From: Nitrospirota bacterium
GTDB taxonomy: Bacteria > Nitrospirota > Thermodesulfovibrionia > Thermodesulfovibrionales > UBA9159
DNA: 64,000 bases
Direction of reading: 5' to 3'
Assembly (NCBI GenBank): GCA_021790195.1
Contig: JAJYIF010000008.1
Span: forward strand, 1-64,000
Positions 53,927 through 61,480 of this stretch are shown here, one piece after another (position 1 is the stretch's first letter; each line of letters opens with the position of its first letter). The notes beneath the pieces were generated by a model. It was not told the DNA's origin. It searched no databases and was given only the letters and a program-made list of their open reading frames with translations. The position numbers were made by a program, and so were the translations under genes.

Positions 53927-55414
53927 ATGGCATCCAAGAGAATAAGCGTTTCGATGAACCGAGTGGAGGGCGACCTCGAGGTCCGAACCGAGATCAAGGG
54001 CGGCGTAGTAACAGACGCCTGGTGTTCCGGGACCATGTTCAGGGGATTCGAAAGGTTGCTCGTGGGCCGCGGCTCTTATGACGGCCTTGTCATCACGCCT
54101 CGCGTATGCGGGATTTGCAGTACAAGCCATCTCGTAGCGGCATCAGGGGCACTGGATATGATAACAGGGGCGAGGGTCCCGCCCGATGCCATAAGAATCC
54201 GCAATATAGCCCAGATCGCTGAACATATACAGAGCGATATCCGCCACTATGTGCTTATGTTTGCCGTAGACTTCACAAATCGCTCTTACAAGGGCCAGGC
54301 GCTGTTTGAAGAGGCGGTAGCCCGGTACGAACCCTTCAAGGGAAGTTCGGTCGTCGATGCAATCCGGGAAACAAAGAGGGTCCTCGAAATAATTGCCATC
54401 ATAGGAGGCCAGTGGCCCCATTCCTCTTTCATGGTGCCCGGGGGTGTAGCCTCGATCCCTAACAAGAGCGATCTGCTTCAGTGCAGCCTGCTCCTGCGTC
54501 AATACAGGGCCTGGTATGAGCAGCGTATCCTCGGGTGCAGCATCGAACGCTGGCAGGAAGTGAAATCCTCCAATGGGCTGGATGAATGGATCGAGGAGCG
54601 GCAGGAACACCGCGAAAGCGAATTGGGTTTCTACTTGCGCTTTGCACGTTCCGCCGGTCTGGACAAGACCGGAAGAGGGACGGCATCCTTCCTCAGCTTT
54701 GGCTCCCTTGAGAGGCCTGAAGGCACTACAGTGGGGACATCCGGCACAAAGACTCTTATTCCGGCGGGCTTTGCCCGCGCAGGCGGGATCAACGGGTTTG
54801 ACCAGGACAAGGTTTCCGAGCATGTTGCCAGTTCATGGTATGTGGATTACGAAGGGGGCAGACACCCATTTAGCGGGGAGACTCAGCCTTATGCGACCGG
54901 AAAGGAAAACGATAAATACTCCTGGGCAAAGGCGCCCCGATATGAGGGTCATTCTGTGGAGACCGGTCCCCTCGCAGAAATGGTTATTGCGGGAAATGAG
55001 CTGATCGCCGACCTGATCCGCAAAGAGGGACCAAGCGCCTGCGTCAGGGAGCTTGCCAGGCTCATACGGCCGGCCGGGCTGATTCCCGCAATGGAAGGAT
55101 GGATCACCGAGACCAATGGAGGCGGAAAGTATTACGCGGATCCGGGCAATGTGCCGGACGGCAAGGGTTTCGGGCTTACGCAGGCTTCCCGTGGAGCCCT
55201 CGGGCACTGGGTCAAGATAAAGGACCGCGTGATTCAACATTACCAGATTATTACCCCTTCGGCATGGAATTTCTCTCCCCGCGATTCCGGGGGTAGCCGG
55301 GGTCCGGTGGAAGAAGCCCTTGTGGGCACAAAGGTTCGGGATCCACAGAACCCCATTGAGCTGGAGCACATAGTAAGGTCATTCGATCCCTGTCTCGTCT
55401 GTACTGTTCATTAA
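53927..55414 (+). CDS. [NiFe] hydrogenase large subunit, regulatory (HupV/HoxC-like)
   Basis: The 495-residue subunit carries both metal-binding motifs: [10 protein letters not shown] (Cys61, Cys64, His68) and, at the extreme C-terminus, DPCLVCTVH (Cys489, Cys492, His495). The protein ends on that His. Catalytic hydrogenases have a further peptide that is cut off by a dedicated protease after metal loading; H2-sensing enzymes such as HupV and HoxC lack it. This strongly suggests a sensory enzyme that binds and slowly oxidises H2. Other blocks ([44 protein letters not shown]) are as expected. It is followed after 16 bases by a soluble histidine kinase, its likely partner. Confidence 0.93.
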   Translation: MASKRISVSMNRVEGDLEVRTEIKGGVVTDAWCSGTMFRGFERLLVGRGSYDGLVITPRVCGICSTSHLVAASGALDMITGARVPPDAIRIRNIAQIAEHIQSDIRHYVLMFAVDFTNRSYKGQALFEEAVARYEPFKGSSVVDAIRETKRVLEIIAIIGGQWPHSSFMVPGGVASIPNKSDLLQCSLLLRQYRAWYEQRILGCSIERWQEVKSSNGLDEWIEERQEHRESELGFYLRFARSAGLDKTGRGTASFLSFGSLERPEGTTVGTSGTKTLIPAGFARAGGINGFDQDKVSEHVASSWYVDYEGGRHPFSGETQPYATGKENDKYSWAKAPRYEGHSVETGPLAEMVIAGNELIADLIRKEGPSACVRELARLIRPAGLIPAMEGWITETNGGGKYYADPGNVPDGKGFGLTQASRGALGHWVKIKDRVIQHYQIITPSAWNFSPRDSGGSRGPVEEALVGTKVRDPQNPIELEHIVRSFDPCLVCTVH

Positions 55415-55430
55415 CGCTTTGGGGAGGCTC

Positions 55431-57206
55431 GTGACAAACCACAGATCTGAATCTATTTCGGAGTCCCGGGAATCCCTGCAGTCTGAAAACAGAATGCTCC
55501 ATGAAGAAATCCGCACGGCACACAAGGCCTTCAAGATCATTTCCGAGCTCGTAGTAGAACAGTTCCAGAAGATGGAAGAGGTCCAGCTGCTTCTGGAAGA
55601 GAAGGCCGAGTCCGAGCGTCAACTGCGAGAGTCGCTGGCAATAGCAAAAGAGTCCGCCGAGTCTGCCAACCGCGCCAAGAGCACTTTTCTTGCAAACATG
55701 AGCCACGAGCTCCGCACCCCCATGAATGCGATCATCGGCTATAGCGAAATGCTCATGGAAGAAGCGGAGGACCTCGGGCAGGACGGGTTTGTTGCGGACC
55801 TGAAGAAGATCACTTTTGCAGGGAAACACCTCCTTAGCCTGATCAACAACGTCCTGGATTTTTCCAAGATCGAAGCAGGAAAGATTGAGCTTTATCTTGA
55901 AACTTTTGACGTGCCGGAAATGGTCCGTGACGTGACGGCCACAATAGGCCCGCTTGTGGATAAGAATTCGAACCGTCTGCAGGTAGCCTGCCCCGCCGAC
56001 ATAGGCGCCATGCGCGCGGACCTCACCAAAGTCAGACAAACCCTGTTCAATCTTTTGAGCAATGCCTGCAAGTTCACAAAGAACGGCACCGTGTCGCTTG
56101 AGATCAGGCGTGAGATCGGCAGGGATGATGGTCCCGACCAGTTCGTCTTTGCCGTCAGCGATACCGGCATCGGCATGACTGCGGACCAGGAGAAGAACCT
56201 TTTTCAGGCCTTTTCCCAGGCCGATGTTTCCACGACGCGACAGTTCGGCGGCACGGGTTTGGGGCTTGCCATAAGCAGGCAATTCTGCGTGATGATGGGC
56301 GGTGATATAACGGTTGAGAGCGAATACGAAAAGGGATCGACCTTTAGGGTCCGCCTCCCCGTAAATGTTTCCGCCGGGTTCGTGAAGAAAGTGGAAAAGA
56401 CTGCGGCACAGGAGGTTGCCGTATCGGCCATTCCGGATGCAAACTCCATATTGATTATCGATGACGACCCTCAGGCAAGGGACTTGCTGTCGCGGTATTT
56501 CAGAGGGTACAAGTATTCCGTGACATCTGCCGCAGGCGGCGAAGAAGGGTTGAATCTGGTCCGGCAATTGCACCCCGACGTGGTCATTCTGGATGTGCTG
56601 ATGCCCACGATGGACGGATGGGCAGTCTTGTCGGCTGTGAAGTCAGATCCGCAGATCGCGGATATCCCGGTCATAATGCTTTCCATTCTCGACAATGAGA
56701 ATATGGGGTTTGCGCTCGGGGCTTCAGATTACCTGACCAAGCCCGTAGACCGCGACCGCCTGCTCACCGTCGTCAACAAACACATGCCCGATAGAAAGAT
56801 GAGACGTGTGCTTATTGTCGAGGACGATGCCGCTACGCGGGACATGATGACGCGTATGCTCGAAGATGAGGGGTGGACCGTTTCGACGGCACAGGATGGA
56901 AAAGTCGGACTGAAGCAGGCAACGGCGATCAGGCCGTCGCTTATCTTGCTGGACCTCATGATGCCTGAGATGGACGGTTTTGAGTTTGTCGAACAGATAC
57001 GACTTGTGGAAGACCTGAAATCCATCCCGATTGTGGTGGTTACGTCAAAGGACCTGACACAGAGGGACCGCGAGCGCCTTGAAGGGAACGTGAGGCTCAT
57101 TTTCCAGAAAGGTGCGTACAGTAGAGACGATCTTCTCGGCAAGCTGCACGAACTGGTCGCTGGGTATATGTCGGTGAGACGTTCCAATGCTCCCGGAACC
57201 GAATAA
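55431..57206 (+). CDS. Soluble hybrid histidine kinase with two receivers
   Basis: The 591-residue kinase has no membrane helix and no PAS. It starts with a coiled coil (about 1-85), then HisKA with phospho-acceptor His92 ([20 protein letters not shown]), and an intact ATPase ([43 protein letters not shown]). Two receivers follow: [14 protein letters not shown] with [12 protein letters not shown], and [15 protein letters not shown] with [13 protein letters not shown]. In the second receiver the usual KP loop is FQKGAYS. HoxJ, the kinase of the Ralstonia H2 sensor, uses a PAS domain to bind the hydrogenase; here the coiled coil would have to do so. The GTG at 55431 follows GGGGAGG. Confidence 0.9.
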   Translation: MTNHRSESISESRESLQSENRMLHEEIRTAHKAFKIISELVVEQFQKMEEVQLLLEEKAESERQLRESLAIAKESAESANRAKSTFLANMSHELRTPMNAIIGYSEMLMEEAEDLGQDGFVADLKKITFAGKHLLSLINNVLDFSKIEAGKIELYLETFDVPEMVRDVTATIGPLVDKNSNRLQVACPADIGAMRADLTKVRQTLFNLLSNACKFTKNGTVSLEIRREIGRDDGPDQFVFAVSDTGIGMTADQEKNLFQAFSQADVSTTRQFGGTGLGLAISRQFCVMMGGDITVESEYEKGSTFRVRLPVNVSAGFVKKVEKTAAQEVAVSAIPDANSILIIDDDPQARDLLSRYFRGYKYSVTSAAGGEEGLNLVRQLHPDVVILDVLMPTMDGWAVLSAVKSDPQIADIPVIMLSILDNENMGFALGASDYLTKPVDRDRLLTVVNKHMPDRKMRRVLIVEDDAATRDMMTRMLEDEGWTVSTAQDGKVGLKQATAIRPSLILLDLMMPEMDGFEFVEQIRLVEDLKSIPIVVVTSKDLTQRDRERLEGNVRLIFQKGAYSRDDLLGKLHELVAGYMSVRRSNAPGTE

Positions 57207-57224
57207 TCCAAGGAGGGGAAAACC

Positions 57225-57602
57225 GTGCCAAGGATACTATTAGTGGAAGACAATGAGATGAACCGAGACATGCTCTCCCGGCGTCTTCAGCGCAAGGGGT
57301 ACGAAGTGATAATGGCGCTTGACGGCCAGGAAGGCATAAACATGGCATGTTCGGAGTCGCCTGACCTTATCCTTATGGACCTGAGCCTCCCCGTAATCGA
57401 CGGATGGGAGGCCACCCGCCGTCTCAAGGCCGCGCCCGAGACCTGCTCCATACCTGTCATAGCATTGACCGCACATGCCGTTTCAGGAGACAGGGAAAAG
57501 GCCCTCGATGCAGGCTGTGACGATTACGACATCAAGCCGGTGGAGATCACAAGGCTCCTGAGCAAGATCGAAGTCCTGCTGAACGGCAAGCCGTCGGCAT
57601 GA
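57225..57602 (+). CDS. Single-domain receiver (DivK-like)
   Basis: This 125-residue receiver has RILLVEDNEMNRDMLSRRLQ, the phosphorylation site LILMDLSLPVIDGWEATRRL, the switch VIALTAHAVSGD and DIKPVEITRLL. The NEMNRDMLSRRL helix is nearly repeated in the receiver of the cyclase encoded downstream (YEMNRDLLSRQL), so the two receivers are close relatives. GTG start after AAGGAGGGG. Its stop overlaps the cyclase start (ATGA). It is probably a phosphate shuttle or sink between the hybrid kinase and the cyclase. Confidence 0.92.
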   Translation: MPRILLVEDNEMNRDMLSRRLQRKGYEVIMALDGQEGINMACSESPDLILMDLSLPVIDGWEATRRLKAAPETCSIPVIALTAHAVSGDREKALDAGCDDYDIKPVEITRLLSKIEVLLNGKPSA

Positions 57603-59590
57603 CCAGCAGCGAGGACACAGGCGGGAATCATCCTGACTCATATTCCGTTTCCTTCATACGGCATGAGCTGAAAACGCCGATCAACGCCGTCATCGGCTAC
57701 AGCGAGATGCTCCTTGAAGACCTGGCCGAAAGCGATGACGCGGCAGGCGGCCTCCATGCCGGCATCGAGCGCATCCGTGCCGCGGGTCATGAAATGTTGG
57801 ACCTTGTTAATGACCTGAAGTTAGAGACCGATCTGGATAATCGTGGGTCCAGGTTCAGACACGCCGGTCTCAGAATAACCAATTCCGTCATTGATATTGC
57901 CGGAAAGCTCCTGGAAGAAGCTTGCGAGGGCAGGGATGTCGCCTTTACAAGTGACATCAAAAAAATCCAATCTGCCGGAAAGCTTCTGTTGTCGATGATC
58001 GAAAGCTTCTTCGGAACCGAGACGCAATCTGACTCAAGGAGCAAACTTGATTGCGCCGTGGAACCACTGTCTCACTCCGTCGATCACGCCATTCCTCTCT
58101 CCGCTTCTTCTTCGATTAAGAATGCAGAGCATGAACCGGGGGGGCAGACGATCCTCGTTGTGGACGATTATGAGATGAACAGGGACCTTCTCTCCCGCCA
58201 GCTGACAAAACAGGGTTATTCGTATGAGACCGCATGCAACGGACGCGAGGCCATAGAGATGATGCGTCTGCGCCGGTTCGATCTCGTGCTCATGGACGTT
58301 ATCATGCCCGAGATGGACGGGATTCAGGCTCTCAAAGAAATAAAGAAAGACCCTGAGCTGCACCATATCCCTGTGATCATGGTCTCTACCCTCGATGATA
58401 TGGAGAAGATCGTGCAGTGCATAGAGATAGGCGCTGAAGATTACCTGCCCAAACCCCCTGATCCCGTGCTCTTGAAGGCGAGGCTCGGGGCCTGCCTCGA
58501 AAAGAAACGGCTGATCGACCAGGAAATAGAGAGCCAGAAGAGATTGAAGAAGCTTAATGAGGCCCTCGATGTCCGAAACAGGTTTATACGTAAGACCTTC
58601 GGGCGGTACCTTTCGGACGAGATCGTGGAAAGCATCCTCGAAACCCCGGAAGGTCTGAGTCTTGGCGGCGAGAAGCGCAGCGTAACCGTGATGATGAGCG
58701 ACCTCAGGGGTTTTACTTCCATTGCGGAGAGGATCTCCCCTGAAGAGGTCGTGGCCATGATAAACATATATCTTGAGGTGATGACGAGTGTTATCATGAA
58801 GTACAACGGCACGATCGGCGACTTCATCGGCGACTCGATCCTGGCGCTGTTCGGGGCCCCGATACTGAGGGATGACGATGCAGTGCGCGCCGTGGCCTGC
58901 GCGGTAGAGATGCAGCTTGCGATGAAAGAGGTGAACAGGCGGAACCGGGGGGCCTCATATCCGGAAGTGGCCATGGGCATAGGCATCAACACCGGTAACG
59001 TGGTAGTCGGAAACATCGGCTGCAGCGAGCGGGTCAAGTATTCGGTCATGGGAAGAAACGTGAACCTCAGCTCGCGCATCGAATCCTATACCGTGGGCGG
59101 GCAAATCCTGATCTCGGCGACCACTCTTGAATCATGCCACGAAGATTTAAGGATCGACAGGCAAATGGAGGTCATGCCCAAGGGCGTCAAGGAGCCTATT
59201 GCCATATATGAGATAGGGGGGGTGGGCGGCAAGTTCAGTATCTATTTGCCGGAAAAGAAGAGGCTGAGACTTACAAAACTCAAACAGCCTTTGCCCGTAA
59301 AGTTCGCTATTATCGAGGGGAAAAACGCGGGCGCGCGGCCTTACGAAGGAGCGATATTAAGCTCGCACCGCAATGGGGCTGAAATCCGCGCCGGAATCTT
59401 GCCGGAAGTATTAACGAATCTGAGAATCTGCCTGCATGATAATGCGGGCGAGACTTCTCCCGAGATATTTGCCAAGGTTACTGAGAATGTCGCTTCCGAT
59501 CCGCCTGTCTTCAGGGTCCACTACACCTATGTCTCACCTGACGCGGATAGTCTTCTATCAGAGATTGCCGCGCGAGGCCCGAAGGTATGA
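57599..59590 (+). CDS. Class III nucleotide cyclase with HisKA-like boxes and receiver
   Basis: The 663-residue protein has, in order: a HisKA-like box with His22 (FIRHELKTPINAVIGYSEML), a second box without His (about 97-138, TSDIKKIQSAGKLLLSMIE), and a receiver (ILVVDDYEMNRDLL, phospho-site Asp233 in LVLMDVIMPEMDG). A helical linker and a class III cyclase domain (about 355-530) follow. Metal-binding Asp368 (MMSDLRGFTS) and Asp412 (FIGDSILALFGAP) and the catalytic Asn489/Arg493 (VNLSSRIES) are present. The purine-selecting Lys is Asp408 and its partner is Ser482, so whether it makes cAMP or cGMP is open. The last 100 residues form an unassigned, possibly PilZ-like, domain. No ATPase domain follows the HisKA boxes. 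Confidence 0.88.
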   Translation: MTSSEDTGGNHPDSYSVSFIRHELKTPINAVIGYSEMLLEDLAESDDAAGGLHAGIERIRAAGHEMLDLVNDLKLETDLDNRGSRFRHAGLRITNSVIDIAGKLLEEACEGRDVAFTSDIKKIQSAGKLLLSMIESFFGTETQSDSRSKLDCAVEPLSHSVDHAIPLSASSSIKNAEHEPGGQTILVVDDYEMNRDLLSRQLTKQGYSYETACNGREAIEMMRLRRFDLVLMDVIMPEMDGIQALKEIKKDPELHHIPVIMVSTLDDMEKIVQCIEIGAEDYLPKPPDPVLLKARLGACLEKKRLIDQEIESQKRLKKLNEALDVRNRFIRKTFGRYLSDEIVESILETPEGLSLGGEKRSVTVMMSDLRGFTSIAERISPEEVVAMINIYLEVMTSVIMKYNGTIGDFIGDSILALFGAPILRDDDAVRAVACAVEMQLAMKEVNRRNRGASYPEVAMGIGINTGNVVVGNIGCSERVKYSVMGRNVNLSSRIESYTVGGQILISATTLESCHEDLRIDRQMEVMPKGVKEPIAIYEIGGVGGKFSIYLPEKKRLRLTKLKQPLPVKFAIIEGKNAGARPYEGAILSSHRNGAEIRAGILPEVLTNLRICLHDNAGETSPEIFAKVTENVASDPPVFRVHYTYVSPDADSLLSEIAARGPKV

Positions 59591-59675
59591 CGGCATGGGA
59601 TCGATTTGCCTGCTGCCTCAGATGGAGCCGCATCTAAGTCTTTGAGTCTTTGGGGTCAGGCTTACTCTTGTGCAT

Positions 59676-60177
59676 TTAGCTGCAATCATATTTCCTGTTG
59701 TACTCTGCAGATTGATAAGGATGCTCCAAAAGTTTCGATTGTGAGTCTGTGTACAACAAATCGGCCATCAACCCTCCAATCTCTTCTTTGGTTATAGTTA
59801 CGTCATGAGAAATCTTGCCGATCAGCAGGCAGGCCTTCCTGAAATCCGTTATATGCCTCAGTGCCCGCACGGTTTCTATAGAGCCCTAGGAATATACGCC
59901 GCGTATCCATAAAGGGCCTTTCCCCTCAGGACAGAATACGGGCAGTAACCGCGCCCCGTAAGCAGGCTGTTTCTTCTTACAATGACAAAGCCCAGATGCT
60001 TGAGCAGGTCGGTGCCGCCGTCGATGCTCTCCTGCAGAGCCGGCAGTATTTCCACGCCGAAGTTAAAAGTGCCGTCGAAGCGGGTCACTTTCGGGTAGAC
60101 TCCTTACAGAAAATCGGGCGGTCCGCTCTCTTCTTCCCACATAGCCCTTTCTACGGCCTTCTGATTCCTATAGTCAT
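59676..60177 (-). pseudogene. Decayed gene of unknown family
   Basis: On the minus strand an ATG at 60177, preceded by AGGGGAG, meets a stop after eight codons. In the next frame coding-like sequence continues (NQKAVERAMWEEESGPPDFL), is cut by a TAA, resumes as VTRFDGTFNFGVEILPALQ ... SLLTGRGYCPYSVLRGKAL to a TAG at about 59877, and continues in another frame as IETVRALRHITDFRKACLLI to 59676. This series of pieces looks like one protein broken by a stop and at least two frameshifts. I do not recognise the family. It lies between the cyclase and a palindrome that would have been its operator. Confidence 0.5.
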
Positions 60178-60261
60178 GACGATCTCCCCTTTGTTTTTTA
60201 CTTTAGCGCAGTGGGTCCTGTTGTCGCAAGAAGTTCGTAAAATGCATGCTAAACGTTAAGA

Positions 60262-60287
60262 TATATTCTGCCCATGGGCAGAATATA
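60262..60287. promoter_or_regulatory. 26-bp perfect palindrome
   Basis: A perfect 26-base palindrome centred between 60274 and 60275, with core TTCTGCCCATGGGCAGAA and AT-rich ends. It lies about 85 bases upstream of the decayed minus-strand gene and about 70 bases upstream of the -35 box for the plus-strand gene at 60428. The size and symmetry fit the operator of a dimeric repressor; a stem without a loop is unlikely to act as a terminator. Confidence 0.6.
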
Positions 60288-60358
60288 AAATTGAAACTTC
60301 ACCAGCGTTCAGGTTTTCAATGCTGAAGTTTAGCTATCTTCCTAATCAAAAGTTCAAA

Positions 60359-60388
60359 TTGACATGACTCTTTTCTTTTGAGTAGGAT
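60359..60388 (+). promoter_or_regulatory. Sigma-70 promoter for the exported protein gene
   Basis: TTGACA (60359-60364), an 18-base spacer and TAGGAT (60383-60388) lie about 40 bases before the ATG at 60428. The -10 box is modest. Confidence 0.45.
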
Positions 60389-60427
60389 TACTGAGGAACC
60401 GCAACGACAGCATATTGGAGGAGGGAA

Positions 60428-61198
60428 ATGAAACAGACGAGGGGACTGATGAGCACAGCAATAATTGCGCTTATATTACTGTCTATTACTTTACAATTCT
60501 ATTCTGCAGAGGCCTGGACAAACCCATATTTCGGCACGACGTGGAACAATCCGACTTCATCTCTGGCGCAGACAATGATCATGAACAATATTATGTCCAA
60601 ATCCCTTAAGAATAATCTTTCACAGGGACGACCTGCGGGAAACTATCCTTCCTCTTTTCAAGGAGAAAGAAGGGAGCAAAGAACTCCTGACTATATTTTC
60701 CAAGCGACACCGAGGAAGATAATGCCTAAAGTTATAGCCGATAGAATGAGTGATAAGGCGGATAGGCGCAGAGAATGGGAAAATACATTCATTCAATTCA
60801 TAGATTCCTTCGAGCAAAATGCGCGGAGGGAGCATCTCCCGCACAATCTTGTATACGCCATATCCTTCTTCATTTGGGCCAATTATTCCGTTGCAAAAAA
60901 CGGCATCTCAATAACCGATGACCAACAAAGAGACTTGTATAGAATGATAGCGCCATCTTTCGCCAACAATGCTGATCTCAAGTCAATGTCGGATCTTCAA
61001 AAGCAGGGACTGTATGAGACGAGGGTCATTGAGGGCATGTTTGCTCTGGTCGGTTTCAATGGTGCCCGGGAGAGAAATGATATCGACGCGCAAAAGAAGA
61101 TAAGAAAATTTGCGATGAACAATTTAAAGGCTGCCGGTATCTCCTATCAGCAAATACATTTGACTCGCCAGGGATGGTCAATAAAGAAGGCGGGGTAA
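60428..61198 (+). CDS. Exported protein of unknown function (DUF6683-like)
   Basis: The 256-residue product has a signal peptide (STAIIALILLSITLQFYSAEA), an Asn/Ser-rich linker with ending RTPDYIFQATPRKIMPKVIA, and an all-helical C-terminal half (EWENTFIQFIDSFEQNARRE, LVYAISFFIWANYSVAKNGI, FAMNNLKAAGISYQQIHLTR). This pattern resembles the uncharacterised DUF6683 group. No catalytic motif is seen. A strong GGAGGAGGG ribosome-binding site supports the start. It ends tail-to-tail with a large gene on the other strand. Confidence 0.65.
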   Translation: MKQTRGLMSTAIIALILLSITLQFYSAEAWTNPYFGTTWNNPTSSLAQTMIMNNIMSKSLKNNLSQGRPAGNYPSSFQGERREQRTPDYIFQATPRKIMPKVIADRMSDKADRRREWENTFIQFIDSFEQNARREHLPHNLVYAISFFIWANYSVAKNGISITDDQQRDLYRMIAPSFANNADLKSMSDLQKQGLYETRVIEGMFALVGFNGARERNDIDAQKKIRKFAMNNLKAAGISYQQIHLTRQGWSIKKAG

Positions 61199-61246
61199 GA
61201 AAACCGTCACCTTTCCGAAGTATTAACACCTCATATTATCGGCGAC

Positions 61247-61480
61247 AAGAGAGTATGGGAATATCCCAATAGAGAGTTTAACCGAAGCTGTGCATATGCC
61301 CCGCGGCTTGCCGCGTGGGAACCGTGCGTCTTCGGGGTCCAGGGCGTCGGAGCCGGAGGCGGAGACCCTTGGCCAAACACGGGGTCTAGTGCCCCGTGTG
61401 CGGAGCGGGTCCGGGAGCGCATCGAGCGACCGGGCCCTTACTTCGGAATATCCCCATCTTTTGTCCCGTTACTCTCTTAT
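61247..61480. repeat. GC-rich inverted-repeat block between convergent genes
   Basis: Imperfect outer arms (AGAGAGTATGGGAATATCCC at 61248-61267 and its broken inverse at about 61445-61480) enclose a GC-rich core. The core has two clean hairpins: CGCGG-cttg-CCGCG (61302-61315) and ACACGGGG-tctagtg-CCCCGTGT (61377-61399). The second is a good candidate for a bidirectional terminator. The right arm overlaps the end of the minus-strand gene. Confidence 0.5.

Noticed and set aside
52972-59590. Ordinary uptake hydrogenase operon
   Set aside because: There is no Tat signal, no cytochrome b partner, no maturation protease gene and no C-terminal extension on the large subunit.
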